NCBI GenBank assembly: GCA_964501265.1
Contig: CAZCSK010000004.1
Span: 38,740 to 102,739 of the forward strand
Origin: CAZCSK01 sp964501265
GTDB taxonomy: Bacteria; Actinomycetota; CADDZG01; JAHWKV01
Length of the DNA stretch: 64,000 nucleotides
Direction of reading: 5' to 3'
The notes beneath the pieces are model-generated. The model ran no database searches. It worked only from the letters and a program-made list of their open reading frames with translations, and had not been told where the DNA came from. The position numbers and the translations under genes are program-made. Of this stretch, positions 16,598 through 25,419 are shown piece after piece. Positions within the stretch are counted from its first letter, which is position 1. Each line of letters opens with the position of its first letter.

Positions 16598-17449
16598 CTA
16601 GCAGGTAACTTCAGCGCGAGCGTGGTCTGCCCCAGTCTGGCGGTGGAACACCAAGATCCCGGTCAAAAGGGCAACGACGCCCAAGACGTCGAACCACAGC
16701 GGCTGAAAGACCGGAGGAGTTGGGTTCACGGAATAGCCTTGAATCCGAAGACCCGCCTCCGTCGTGACAAGAGCAACGAGATTCAGTAGGGCGTGCCCGA
16801 TTAGGCATGGCCAGAGAGAACCGGTCCTAACCCGCCACCAACCAAACACAATGCCCGCGCTTACCGCGCCGGTGAATTGCCACGGGTTGAGATGGAAAAG
16901 CCCAAAGAGGATTGCCGATGCGACGACAGCTTTGCGAACGCTGTAACTACCGAGAAACCCACGAAGAATGAGTCCCCTAAAGAGAAACTCCTCGGTCAGG
17001 GGCGCTACGACTCCGACTGTAAAAAGGCTGCCCCACAAACTCACTCCTCCGCCCAATACATTGGTAAAGTAATTCAGCAATCCTTGGGGTATCGGTAGGA
17101 GAGTGGTCACAAGATTGCCGACCTCTGAAGTGACGATGCTAAGCCCGATTACCACCAACAACATAGGGAGAATCAACTGGGCCTGAATAGGAATAAGGGG
17201 CAGCGTTCTTCGAAGTGACGATGAGCTCTTTCGGACACCCCAGGCAAAGACAAGGCCTATGGCAAACAAATTTGCAAATCCCAAGAACAAGGGCTGAGCT
17301 ATCAGCGATGGGGCTAAGACGGCAGCAACTATGGTGAGAACGATTGAGATGACCTCGAAGAGAAGCAGGAGTCCCAGCGCTTGCCAGAGCCTAGGGTAGG
17401 TCGCTCTCGGTTTGAGGGAAGAGTCGGAGTCGGAGTCGTTGGGAATCAT
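16598..17449 (-). CDS. CPBP-family intramembrane metalloprotease (CAAX/Abi type)
   Basis: A 283-residue polytopic membrane protein with about eight hydrophobic segments. The three family motifs are complete: EEFLFRG (glutamate pair and arginine) in motif 1, FGLFHLNPW in motif 2, and LIGHALLNL in motif 3, which supply the metal ligands and catalytic glutamate. Bacterial members cleave membrane substrates, or give self-immunity to bacteriocins; no bacteriocin gene is nearby. The N-terminus is serine/aspartate-rich and cytoplasmic. Confidence 0.92.
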   Translation of the reverse strand: MIPNDSDSDSSLKPRATYPRLWQALGLLLLFEVISIVLTIVAAVLAPSLIAQPLFLGFANLFAIGLVFAWGVRKSSSSLRRTLPLIPIQAQLILPMLLVVIGLSIVTSEVGNLVTTLLPIPQGLLNYFTNVLGGGVSLWGSLFTVGVVAPLTEEFLFRGLILRGFLGSYSVRKAVVASAILFGLFHLNPWQFTGAVSAGIVFGWWRVRTGSLWPCLIGHALLNLVALVTTEAGLRIQGYSVNPTPPVFQPLWFDVLGVVALLTGILVFHRQTGADHARAEVTC

Positions 17450-17585
17450 GTCCGGGCCTTAGATTAACTGCAAGGGGACCTCCACGAATAACCCTATGGC
17501 ATCCTGAGCACGAAAATAACGAGCTGGCGACTTTCGTATTCCCAGGTGTAGAGTCGGCTAGTTCCCCAGACAATGGTGAGGCGAA

Positions 17586-19229
17586 TTGGCAACTGACAGA
17601 CGCAAGGCTCAAGGTTTTCGGCGTTACCCCGCGCTGATCCTTATCGTAGGCGCGGGGGCCTTGGCGGTGCTTCTCCCAACCGCGTTGACCGTTCCGCTTT
17701 CCGGGCCCACTACTCTGGCCGAGTTTGCTCCTGTTCCAGGGCAGGGGCAGGGCAGAAGCGAAGTCTCAGAACTCGGCCAAGCCGGTTCGGGGGGTCTAGG
17801 GTTCGGTTCTGGAAGCGGAGGGATCGGTAGCTTTTCCGAACCCGCGCCTTTGGGCAAGCCTGGCCAGAAGAAGGCGAGCCTCAAGCGATGCGTAGGCGGC
17901 CCGCCCCGTCAGAGTGAGGACCCGCTTTCACCGCCGTGTGTTGCCTTCTTCGATGGGGACAACGGAGGCGCTACGACTAGGGGGGTGACCCGGGACGAAG
18001 TCACCGCCATGGCAAGGTTGAACAATGCCTCTGATGCTACGGATGAACGCATCGGCGAGGTGATCGACTGCGCCACTGCTCACGCCGAAAACGACATGTT
18101 CCAGGACACGGTGTGCAAGTCATACATGAAGTATTTCAACGATCGATACCAGACTTACGGGCGGGTCGTCCATCTCTATTCCGAGCACAATAAGGTACTT
18201 TCGGCAGAGGTGAACGAACAATACCGGCCGTTTGCTCACGTCGGCGCGGACAGCGCTGGAATGCAGTACAAGTGGCTCGGTGTCGGTTATACCGGCGGGG
18301 GGAGGTCGGATTATGTTAAGTACGCTCCTTACCAGATCAGCTTTCGCGCCGATCGGGAGGATCAAATATCCCAGGTCTCTTCCTTTGTCTGCCAGAAGCT
18401 GGTCGGGGGAACCGCGAAATATGCCGGGGACGTTACGATGACGACGAAAAGCCGCAAATTCGGCTTCCTATTCTCCGAACCCGATCGCAAGAACAGGCTA
18501 CGAGCGGGGATCAAGGCGCGATGCGGCCTAGACATTACCGACGAAAGCATCGACTATGACAAGCCGACCGGTCCGTTAACGCTTCAGCGGGCCAACGTGA
18601 CCACCGTCATCCTGGTGGCGGGAAACTCAGGGCAAACCACTGGAACCAACAACGCAACGGGCATCGGCTACTTCCCAGAGTGGTTCATCCCCGGCCACCC
18701 CGACCTAAATGGCATTGATGTCAACTTCTGGGGACGTACCGCTAATTCGGCTCAATGGGCTGCCGCTTTCGGGGTGACGTTCGATTACCGCCGCGACGCC
18801 CTTGCAAGCCAGCCTTGGTACCGTGCCTACCGCGAGGGGTGTGCCGACTGCCCCGAGCCGACTATCGGGGAGCAAGGGGTTCTTTTCCTTACTGCGGCCT
18901 ACGACGCGTTCAACATGCTGTTCTACGGGATTCAGGTCGCCGGACCTCGCCTGACCGTTGAGAGCATCGACAAGGGTATGCATGCAATTCCTGCCCGTCC
19001 CAGCGACGACCCCTACCGTCCCGCGGCCTACTTCGCTCCTGGGAACTATTCTTTCCTTAAGGATGCGATGGCGATCTGGTGGGACCCAGCCGGTCAACCA
19101 CCAGGGGGCGCCAACCCAGGCTGCTACCGTCTTCCCAGAGCGGGCCTCCGGGCGCGGGCCGGAGAGTGGCCCGCAGGAGATGCCGACGTGCAGCAACCCG
19201 GGCCATGCCAGGGCGACACTTTCTCGTAG
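17586..19229 (+). CDS. Secreted periplasmic-binding-protein-like (type 1 fold) protein
   Basis: A 547-residue exported protein. One membrane or signal helix (residues 15-36) is followed by a Gly/Ser-rich linker (50-95) and a domain resembling the type-1 solute-binding proteins of branched-chain amino acid ABC systems (VTRDEVTAM, DTVCKSYMKYFNDRYQTYGR, RKFGFLFSEPDRKNR, TTVILVAGN). Cysteines at several positions suggest disulphides. The long linker and lack of permease genes make a sensor or surface-bound role more likely than classical uptake. The start is TTG, chosen for the GGTGAGG sequence just before it; no ATG is available in frame. Confidence 0.75.
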   Translation: MATDRRKAQGFRRYPALILIVGAGALAVLLPTALTVPLSGPTTLAEFAPVPGQGQGRSEVSELGQAGSGGLGFGSGSGGIGSFSEPAPLGKPGQKKASLKRCVGGPPRQSEDPLSPPCVAFFDGDNGGATTRGVTRDEVTAMARLNNASDATDERIGEVIDCATAHAENDMFQDTVCKSYMKYFNDRYQTYGRVVHLYSEHNKVLSAEVNEQYRPFAHVGADSAGMQYKWLGVGYTGGGRSDYVKYAPYQISFRADREDQISQVSSFVCQKLVGGTAKYAGDVTMTTKSRKFGFLFSEPDRKNRLRAGIKARCGLDITDESIDYDKPTGPLTLQRANVTTVILVAGNSGQTTGTNNATGIGYFPEWFIPGHPDLNGIDVNFWGRTANSAQWAAAFGVTFDYRRDALASQPWYRAYREGCADCPEPTIGEQGVLFLTAAYDAFNMLFYGIQVAGPRLTVESIDKGMHAIPARPSDDPYRPAAYFAPGNYSFLKDAMAIWWDPAGQPPGGANPGCYRLPRAGLRARAGEWPAGDADVQQPGPCQGDTFS

Positions 19230-19244
19230 AGAAAAGTTGCTCGC

Positions 19245-20660
19245 TCAGGCGTAGCCAGGTGCGAGCTTCGGCCAGGGTGAATCGATCTCCATAAGCCGAG
19301 CAGCAGACAAGAGCCGCGCCTCACTTAGACGCGGTCCGACGATCTGAAGTCCAACCGGAAGCCCTTCGGACGTGACCCCCGCGGGGATGCTGATCGCCGG
19401 GTGACCCGTGAGGTTGAAGGGATATGTAAAGCAGATTCCAATAAGTGGGTTGTCAACGAATTGTCCGTTGATCTCGAGGGGGATCGGCCCTTCCGCATCG
19501 AACGCAGCAGTAGGCGTTGTAGGTGTGACGATAAAGTCGGCGTCTTCAAACGCGTGATTGACGTGTCGCAAAGCTTCGTATCGCAACTGAGTCGCCTCGG
19601 CGTATTGCTCGGGTTTGAGGCTATCGGTCAGCATCATCGCCAGCATCACTATCCCGGTCATTTCGTCTTGTCTGGACGGCCAGAACTCCTTTAGTTCCAC
19701 GTAACAGTCGCTTGCCGCAGGTATGGCCCACGCCGAGGCCAGGTTCGGCAGGTTCACATCGGCCGTCACTTGCTCGACCTTCGCGGTTTCAAAGAATCTT
19801 AGAGCGGCACTTCTTGCCAGGTCCTCGACCTCCGCGTCGCATGTCCCGAAACCCAAACTAGAGGACCAAACTGCAGTCAGACCATCCAGCCGCACGTTGA
19901 GAGATTCTTCGAACCTCACTCCGGTATGGGGGATCGAGAACGGGTCCATCGGATCGTCGCCGACCACTTGGTCCAGATAGCGGGCGATGTCGCGGACCGA
20001 GCGGGCTATCGGTCCGTGGGTCGCGAGGTTTCCCGAATCCATGCTGTTAGGCCCTTGAGGGATGAGTCCGTATGTGACCTTGAGTCCCGGAAGGCCGCAA
20101 TAAGACGAAGGGATTCGGATTGAGCCGCCGCCATCGGATCCCGTGGCGAGAGGAACGAGTCCCGCGGACACGGCTGCGGCAGATCCTCCAGAACTTCCTC
20201 CCGGTGTGAGCTCAGGGTTCCATGGATTGCGAGTGGTCCCCGACAACTTCGATGATGTGTAAAACGCGCTTCCAAGTTCCGGCGTTGTCGTCTTGCCGAC
20301 GATCACCGCACCGGAGGCGCGAAGCCGCGCCACTTGCGTTGAGTCTGCGTTTGCGTTGGCCTGACTCGAAAGCAGCGATCCATGACGCGTCGGCAATCCG
20401 CGTGCATCCTCCAAGTCTTTGACTCCAACCGGAACACCTGCGAGCGGACCCGGATCTTCTCCTCCGGCCACTTTGAGGTCGATGACCTCGGCCTGTTCAC
20501 GTGCGCCCTCAGCATCGATCAGGACGAAGGCATTGATAGCCGTGTCGAAGCGCCCGATCCGTTCGAGACACACGTCCAGCACTTCTGTTGCTTTCAATTC
20601 ACCCGCCCTCACCAAGTCGGCGATTTCGCAGGCGTCAAGATTGTGTATCGACTCGGTCAT
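19245..20660 (-). CDS. Amidase-signature family amidase
   Basis: A 471-residue hydrolase with the Ser-cisSer-Lys triad. The lysine is in GVPVGVKDL, the cis-serine in GGSSGGSAAAVSAG, and the nucleophile serine in GSDGGGSIRIPSSYCG. Length and motif order are typical of bacterial amidases that resemble GatA; no gatB or gatC is nearby, so it is probably a stand-alone amidase for small amides. Its ATG follows the stop of the dehydrogenase by a single base, and repeat R1 forms the junction between the two. Confidence 0.92.
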   Translation of the reverse strand: MTESIHNLDACEIADLVRAGELKATEVLDVCLERIGRFDTAINAFVLIDAEGAREQAEVIDLKVAGGEDPGPLAGVPVGVKDLEDARGLPTRHGSLLSSQANANADSTQVARLRASGAVIVGKTTTPELGSAFYTSSKLSGTTRNPWNPELTPGGSSGGSAAAVSAGLVPLATGSDGGGSIRIPSSYCGLPGLKVTYGLIPQGPNSMDSGNLATHGPIARSVRDIARYLDQVVGDDPMDPFSIPHTGVRFEESLNVRLDGLTAVWSSSLGFGTCDAEVEDLARSAALRFFETAKVEQVTADVNLPNLASAWAIPAASDCYVELKEFWPSRQDEMTGIVMLAMMLTDSLKPEQYAEATQLRYEALRHVNHAFEDADFIVTPTTPTAAFDAEGPIPLEINGQFVDNPLIGICFTYPFNLTGHPAISIPAGVTSEGLPVGLQIVGPRLSEARLLSAARLMEIDSPWPKLAPGYA

Positions 20661-20661
20661 T

Positions 20662-21603
20662 TTACTTCGAGGGGTCCGCAGCTTCTGGCGCGCGCGAGTC
20701 CGTACTTATGGGGGCTGCTACCCCCCCGTGCCCCCCGGCCAGGGAGCCTACAACCGAGTGTGCGATTGCCGCGATGTCCGAGTCGCCGAGTCCTTGTGAG
20801 ATGAGTGCGTCCTCAATGTCCGCGACAAGCTTTGCCGCCTTGAGGTCCGCCCCCAATTCTTCCGCGGCTGCAAGCGCAATCTGCAGATCCTTGCGATGAA
20901 GGCTCACCTTGAACCCGAGCGGATACTCACCCGCGATCATTCGAGGCGCGCGATTGGTAAGAGCCCAGCTTGCCGCGGAGCCGCCCGACAAGGCTTGGAG
21001 CACTCTCTCCATATTTAATCCCGCGCGAACCCCAAGGGCTATTCCCTCGGCAACGGCAAGGTAGGTGCCGGCGACGATCACTTGGTTGATCGCTTTTGTC
21101 ATTTGCCCCGACCCGGAAGGACCGATGTGGGTAATGGTTTTGCCGAAGGCTTCAAGAATCGGCAGAGCACGCTCGAAGTCTTCGGTTGAGCCACCGGCCA
21201 TGATCGAAAGCGTCCCCTGCTCGGCGCCTTCTGTTCCACCCGACACCGGAGCGTCGAGCATTCCAACTCCTTGGCCCGCCAGTTTTGTGGCGAATTCGCG
21301 AGTGTCCTTCGGATCGATCGTGGACATGTCGATCACCAGCGCGCCCTTGGGGATAGAGGTCGCCACTCCGTCGGGGCCGAACAGGACGCTGCGCACGTCG
21401 GGAGTGTCGCTCACGATGACGATGACCACTTCGCTCCCGGCGGCAGCTACAGAAGGGCTCTCCGCGCGCGCCGCGCCGAGTTCGGCCAGTGGAACCTCGC
21501 GCTCGCGAGTCCGGTTGTGGACGGCGACGTCAAAACCCGCCTTGATGAGCCTGGCAGCCATCGGCGCACCCATGTTGCCAAGCCCGATGAAACCGATCTT
21601 CAT
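20662..21603 (-). CDS. Beta-hydroxyacid dehydrogenase (3-hydroxyisobutyrate / tartronate semialdehyde type)
   Basis: A 313-residue NAD(P)-dependent dehydrogenase. KIGFIGLGNMGAPMA is the Rossmann dinucleotide motif, MLDAPVSGGTEGAEQGTL the substrate-binding signature, and NQVIVAGTYLAVAEG the helix carrying the family's catalytic region. I chose the ATG at 21603, which has AGGAGG 7 bases upstream; the longer open frame upstream runs over the divergent cyclophilin and is spurious. The last ~25 residues (GHGGVAAP...APEAADPSK) are encoded by repeat R1 and have no counterpart in the family. Confidence 0.92.
   Translation of the reverse strand: MKIGFIGLGNMGAPMAARLIKAGFDVAVHNRTREREVPLAELGAARAESPSVAAAGSEVVIVIVSDTPDVRSVLFGPDGVATSIPKGALVIDMSTIDPKDTREFATKLAGQGVGMLDAPVSGGTEGAEQGTLSIMAGGSTEDFERALPILEAFGKTITHIGPSGSGQMTKAINQVIVAGTYLAVAEGIALGVRAGLNMERVLQALSGGSAASWALTNRAPRMIAGEYPLGFKVSLHRKDLQIALAAAEELGADLKAAKLVADIEDALISQGLGDSDIAAIAHSVVGSLAGGHGGVAAPISTDSRAPEAADPSK
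20672..20734 (-). repeat. Dispersed repeat R1, copy at a gene junction
   Basis: On the minus strand, box A ending GGGGTAGCAGC (20714-20734), a 23-base interior, then box B CGCCAGAAGCTGCGGACCC (20672-20690). The interior differs from the other copies although its length is the same. The unit encodes the C-terminus of the dehydrogenase and ends 7 bases before its stop codon and 11 before the amidase start. Its frame gives the same peptide pattern (GHGGVAA...APEAA) as the copy in front of selA. Confidence 0.85.
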
Positions 21604-21645
21604 CTTTAATCCTCCTGTACACTCGCCGTTTACATAGGGAGGCAA

Positions 21646-22155
21646 ATGATGGCTGAATTCGCAACTCTTGTCACTTCTTTGGGCGACATCAAGGTGAAAC
21701 TCCTTGCCGACACCGCGCCGAAGACCGTCGAAAACTTTGTGAGCCTTGCCACAGGGAAGAAGCAGTGGACCGACCCGAAGACCGGCTCGAAGCGAGACGA
21801 TTCCCTTTACGCGGGGACGATCTTTCATCGAGTGATCCCCAACTTCATGATTCAAGGCGGTGATCCCCTGGGGACCGGCACAGGCGGTCCTGGCTACAAG
21901 TTCGAGGATGAAGTCGGTGCAGGGCCGCGCTTCGACAAGCCGGGCTACCTCGCGATGGCCAATTCCGGACCCGACACGAATGGAAGCCAGTTTTTCGTTA
22001 CGGTGGCCGCCACCTCTCATCTGACCGGGAAGCACACGATTTTCGGTGAAGTGATCGAGGGCCAAGACATTGCCGATGCGATTTCAAAGACCAAAACTGG
22101 GGCACGCGACCGCCCGGCAGACGACGTCGTCCTAAAGGAAGTTGTTATCTCCTAG
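21646..22155 (+). CDS. Cyclophilin-type peptidyl-prolyl cis-trans isomerase
   Basis: A 169-residue cytoplasmic single-domain cyclophilin. FHRVIPNFMIQGGDPLGTGTG carries the catalytic arginine and the FxMQGG-type motif, ANSGPDTNGSQFFV the conserved core, and HTIFGEV the C-terminal motif (tryptophan of the drug-binding site not evident). It accelerates proline isomerisation during protein folding. GGGAGG lies ahead of two adjacent ATGs, the second of which gives a protein one residue shorter. It is divergent from the dehydrogenase with 42 bases between the starts. Confidence 0.95.
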   Translation: MMAEFATLVTSLGDIKVKLLADTAPKTVENFVSLATGKKQWTDPKTGSKRDDSLYAGTIFHRVIPNFMIQGGDPLGTGTGGPGYKFEDEVGAGPRFDKPGYLAMANSGPDTNGSQFFVTVAATSHLTGKHTIFGEVIEGQDIADAISKTKTGARDRPADDVVLKEVVIS

Positions 22156-22283
22156 AGCGCCCTGCTGACTTTCGCACGTATGGCTCTAAGCGCGACGACA
22201 GCAAGACCCGCAGCGGCAACGATGGTAACGCCGACGCTGAACCAAGAGACCGCGTCGATCGCAAGACCGTTGCTCTGGCTCAT
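22152..22283 (-). CDS. Small single-pass membrane protein (43 residues)
   Basis: A short frame starting MSQSNGLAIDAVSWF, with a hydrophobic stretch (VGVTIVAAAGLAVVAL) and a basic tail (RAIRAKVSRAL), which is a clear N-out, C-in single helix. GGAG sits 7-10 bases ahead of the ATG. It is 20 bases downstream of the PrmC-like gene on the same strand and overlaps the convergent cyclophilin stop by 4 bases. No family is recognised. The membrane topology and operon position argue for a real gene; the small size argues for caution. Confidence 0.5.
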   Translation of the reverse strand: MSQSNGLAIDAVSWFSVGVTIVAAAGLAVVALRAIRAKVSRAL

Positions 22284-22303
22284 CGTCCACTCCGCCCATC
22301 TGA

Positions 22304-23170
22304 TCAGAAACGCCCCGTCACTACGCGAGTTGCACCGAGCGAATCGCGTTCGCTCTTGACATCCTTAAACCCTTCCGCCCGAAGGATTGTCGCGACCTTG
22401 CGCGACAGGTCGGGACTCACCTCGACCAGCAGCCACCCGCCCGGCCGAAGCCACTCGGGAGCGTCTAAAGCTATTCGTCTTACAAGACCCATGCCATCGC
22501 TTGAGTTGTCCGACAAAGAGACCTTTGGCTCGAAGTTCTTGATTTCCCTCGGCAAACTGCGAACCGCCGAGCGCGCCACGTAAGGCGGATGAATGGTGAA
22601 TACGTCGATCTTGCCTCGCAGGCCGAGGGGTAAGCCTGAGAGCATGTCACTCTTTAGGAACTGAACGTTTCGTATTTTTAGGTGTTCAGCGTTTGACATT
22701 GCGACTTTGAGTGAAGGTGCCCAGACGTCGAGCCCGTAGACCTTGGCGCGCGGAGCAGAGCGGGCAACGGCGAGCGCGACGGGACCGATTCCCGTAGCTA
22801 CGTCCACCGCCACGGGGGACTTGCGGGATCGTAATCTCGCGAGAGCCTTTCTCGCCAGAAGTTCGCTTGAGTTCCGAGGGATGAAAACGCCCTTTCGGAC
22901 AAGTAGCCGCATATCCATGAAATCGGTGTAACCAACAATCGTCGCTACGGGTTCCCCAGCAGTGCGCCGGGCTACGAGAGTTTCGTAGCGCCGAACCCTG
23001 GAGTGCGTAACTTGGTCATCCAGCAGGTCCGAAGTGATTGCTTTGCCTAGGATCTTTTCCAGCAATTCTTCGGCGTTTACTCTCGCGTCCGACACACGCC
23101 AAAGATCCACGTTCTTGCTTCGGCGAATGGAGGCTTCGGCGCGGTCCAACAAGTCACAGACGGTGGGCAT
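22304..23170 (-). CDS. PrmC/HemK-like methyltransferase with altered NPPY motif
   Basis: A 288-residue class I SAM methyltransferase. The N-terminal helical bundle (residues 1-95), GEPVATIVGYTDF and FIPR resemble release-factor glutamine methyltransferase PrmC. The SAM motif is VDVATGIGPVALAVA. The substrate motif NPPY of PrmC, which holds the glutamine amide, is HPPY here, and RPETE after IP is RNSSE. The changes suggest another target than release factors, or another amino acid. It is followed by a small membrane protein and preceded by inositol phosphatase and yjbQ genes, probably one operon. Confidence 0.82.
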   Translation of the reverse strand: MPTVCDLLDRAEASIRRSKNVDLWRVSDARVNAEELLEKILGKAITSDLLDDQVTHSRVRRYETLVARRTAGEPVATIVGYTDFMDMRLLVRKGVFIPRNSSELLARKALARLRSRKSPVAVDVATGIGPVALAVARSAPRAKVYGLDVWAPSLKVAMSNAEHLKIRNVQFLKSDMLSGLPLGLRGKIDVFTIHPPYVARSAVRSLPREIKNFEPKVSLSDNSSDGMGLVRRIALDAPEWLRPGGWLLVEVSPDLSRKVATILRAEGFKDVKSERDSLGATRVVTGRF

Positions 23171-23178
23171 GGGACCCT

Positions 23179-23889
23179 TTATATAACCAGCGCTTCGAGT
23201 TTGCCGAGCAATTCCTCGGTTCCCGCCGCGATCGTCAGCGTGCCGTGCGTCCTAACGAATGCGCCCGCCGCCTCAATCAGCGCGATACCCGCGCTTATGT
23301 CCCAATGGTTGGTCGCATCCTCATAGAAGGCGTCGAGCCGCCCGCACGCGACCCACGCGAGGTCGAGCGCGCAACTGCCGGCTCGCCGGATATCGCGCAC
23401 CTTGGGCAGGACTCGAGCAACGACTTCTCCTTGATTTGCGCGCAATTGGGCGTCATAAGCGAAACCGGTGCCGACCAACGCCTCGGCAAGATCGGTCCTT
23501 CCGCTGGGAGTTAGTGGATCGACATCCGTGAAGGTCTCGCCGCGGCTCGGGTCGTAAATGACTCCGGCCCGAACGTCGCCTTCGATACCAATCGATACGC
23601 ACCATTGCGGGATCCCGTAGACATAGTTGACTGTTCCGTCCAAAGGATCGACCACCCAAGAGATTCCGCTTGTGCCCGTCCGGGCCGAGCCCTCTTCGGC
23701 GATGATCGAATCATTGGGTCGTTCCCGAGTCAGTGCCTCGACGATGTGCCGCTCCGCGGCATGGTCGGCTTCGGTCACCAGGTCAGTGGGCGAAGACTTC
23801 GATTTCGTTCGCCCGGCCTTCATATTGAGAAGAATGTCGCCGGCCTCGCGGGCAAGGCGCACGGCGAGCGTACGAAGTTCGTCGGTCAC
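23179..23889 (-). CDS. Inositol-monophosphatase-family phosphatase (HisN-like)
   Basis: A 236-residue Mg-dependent phosphatase. The metal-binding signature WVVDPLDGTVNYVYGIPQW is complete, EEGSART supplies the first-shell glutamate, and HWDISAGIALIEAAGA is the C-terminal WDxxAG motif. Possible substrates include inositol phosphate, fructose bisphosphate or histidinol phosphate (actinobacterial HisN belongs here); the sequence does not decide. The GTG start overlaps the yjbQ stop as GTGA, so the two are coupled. Confidence 0.92.
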   Translation of the reverse strand: MTDELRTLAVRLAREAGDILLNMKAGRTKSKSSPTDLVTEADHAAERHIVEALTRERPNDSIIAEEGSARTGTSGISWVVDPLDGTVNYVYGIPQWCVSIGIEGDVRAGVIYDPSRGETFTDVDPLTPSGRTDLAEALVGTGFAYDAQLRANQGEVVARVLPKVRDIRRAGSCALDLAWVACGRLDAFYEDATNHWDISAGIALIEAAGAFVRTHGTLTIAAGTEELLGKLEALVI

Positions 23890-24293
23890 TTTGATTCGAT
23901 GAAGGCGAGTAGAACTTGCCGAGTTCTATTGTCGACATTGGCGTCGATCAGAACGATCGATTGCCACCTGCCAAGACTCACTTTGCCGCCTTGGACCGGC
24001 AGAGTCAGGGTGGGAGTGACATAGATCGGCAGAACATGGGAGGCTCCATGGCCTTTTGAGCCGTGGGAGTGCTTATATCGAGCATCGGTGGGAAGGATTC
24101 TGTCGACGCTGGCCCACAGGTCCTCTTCGGTACCCGCGCCGAGCTCCATCAATGCAAGTCCGGCTGTGGCATGGGGCAGGGAAATGTTGACGAGGCCGTC
24201 GCCTGCCTGCTTGACGAACTCTTCAACCTGCTCGGTTATGTCGATAATGGCGCGGACGGCGCCAGTTTCGAGTGTGAGAGTTTTGGTTTTCAT
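23886..24293 (-). CDS. YjbQ/UPF0047-family protein (secondary thiamine-phosphate synthase fold)
   Basis: A 135-residue protein of the trimeric YjbQ family. The conserved histidine/asparagine set is visible: SLPHATAGLALME, KHSHGSKGHGASHVLPIY and LGRWQSIVLIDANVDNRTRQV. E. coli YjbQ has weak thiamine-phosphate synthase activity, but the physiological role is unsettled. It is the first gene of the minus-strand operon with the inositol phosphatase, PrmC-like gene and the small membrane protein. It diverges from the aldo/keto reductase with 27 bases between the starts. Confidence 0.93.
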   Translation of the reverse strand: MKTKTLTLETGAVRAIIDITEQVEEFVKQAGDGLVNISLPHATAGLALMELGAGTEEDLWASVDRILPTDARYKHSHGSKGHGASHVLPIYVTPTLTLPVQGGKVSLGRWQSIVLIDANVDNRTRQVLLAFIESK

Positions 24294-24320
24294 GCGCGAA
24301 GTCTAAGTTAGTATCCGCGC

Positions 24321-25346
24321 ATGGATTATGTGAGGCTCGGTGACACGGGATTGAAGGTGAGTCCACTTTGCCTGGGATGCATGATGTTTGGGGCCTGGGG
24401 CAACACGGACCACGAGGACTCCGTGCGAGTGATTCACGCAGCGATCGACGCAGGAATTAATTTCCTGGATACCGCCAACGTCTACTCGGGCGGAGAGTCC
24501 GAGGAGATCGTCGGCAAGGCCCTCAAGGGTAAGCGCGATGACGTGATCCTTGCGACCAAGTTCCACGGTCCCATGGGCACAGGGCCTAACGAGCGGGGCA
24601 ACTCTCGCCATCACATCTTTCGGGCCGTTGAAGATTCGCTTCGCCGGCTCGATACCGATTACATCGATCTCTATCAGGTCCACAGGCCCGATCCTCTGAC
24701 GAATATCGAAGAGACGCTTTCGGCGCTGACCGACCTCGTGCGACAGGGCAAGGTTCGCTACATAGGTTCGACAACTTATCCCGCTGGAGAAATTGTTGAG
24801 GCCCAGTGGGCGGCGGCGCGACGCGGATTGGAAAGATTCGTCTGTGAACAGCCTCCCTATTCGATCCTCGTGCGAGAAATCGAGCGGGCCGTTTTACCGG
24901 CGGCGGCCAAGTACGGGATGGGAGTCATCGTGTGGAGCCCCCTTGCGGGAGGCTGGCTGTCGGGCAAGTATCGGCGGGGTGAGCCGATCCCCAAGGTTGG
25001 TCGAGTCGCACGGATCCCGGAGCGCTTCGACCCTGAGCGCGAGGGTAACAAGCAAAAGTACGACGTGGTCGAGGCCCTGGTTCCTCTTGCAGAAAAGGAG
25101 GGTGTATCGCTGGTAGAACTTGCGATCGCCTGGACGCTGGAGCACCCTACGGTTACTTGCGCGATTGTCGGACCGCGGACGATGGAGCAGCTCGAGGGAC
25201 AGCTCAAGGCGACCGAAATCAAGCTTTCTGCTGAAACTCTGGATGCCATCGACGAGATAGTTCCTCCCGGAGTGACGCTGAACCGCCCCGACAACGGCTA
25301 CGAGCCGGTCTGGCTGAAGCCGGTCCACCGCCGCCGCTCCCGTTAG
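24321..25346 (+). CDS. Aldo/keto reductase
   Basis: A 341-residue TIM-barrel NADPH reductase, closer to the YajO/L-glyceraldehyde-3-phosphate reductase type than to the other reductase in this window. The tetrad is in FLDTANVYSGG (Asp, Tyr), LATKFHG (Lys) and YQVHRPDP (His). CAIVGPRTMEQLEGQL is the phosphate-binding region. It stands alone between the yjbQ operon and the toxin-antitoxin pair, with a 58-base gap downstream. The substrate is unknown. Confidence 0.92.
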   Translation: MDYVRLGDTGLKVSPLCLGCMMFGAWGNTDHEDSVRVIHAAIDAGINFLDTANVYSGGESEEIVGKALKGKRDDVILATKFHGPMGTGPNERGNSRHHIFRAVEDSLRRLDTDYIDLYQVHRPDPLTNIEETLSALTDLVRQGKVRYIGSTTYPAGEIVEAQWAAARRGLERFVCEQPPYSILVREIERAVLPAAAKYGMGVIVWSPLAGGWLSGKYRRGEPIPKVGRVARIPERFDPEREGNKQKYDVVEALVPLAEKEGVSLVELAIAWTLEHPTVTCAIVGPRTMEQLEGQLKATEIKLSAETLDAIDEIVPPGVTLNRPDNGYEPVWLKPVHRRRSR

Positions 25347-25373
25347 GTTAGGAGTTAAAGGGCCGCCGCAGGG

Positions 25374-25419
25374 TAGGAGGTCGAAATGATGTAAACCTCA
25401 TTCTATGATGTATGATGTG
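25374..25419 (+). promoter_or_regulatory. VapBC leader: strong SD before a two-codon ORF and ATGATGT repeats
   Basis: An ideal AGGAGG is followed by ATG ATG TAA, a Met-Met-stop minigene. The motif ATGATGT recurs at 25386, 25405 and 25412, with 19 and 7 base steps. TATGAT (25411-25416) would serve as a -10 element for a leaderless transcript beginning at the GTG of 25423. Toxin-antitoxin operons are autorepressed through repeats of this kind, so these are candidate antitoxin sites. The -35 element is not convincing. Confidence 0.4.

Noticed and set aside
21604..22065. N-terminal extension of the dehydrogenase
   Set aside because: It is antisense to the cyclophilin, and the AGGAGG-ATG at 21603 matches the family start.
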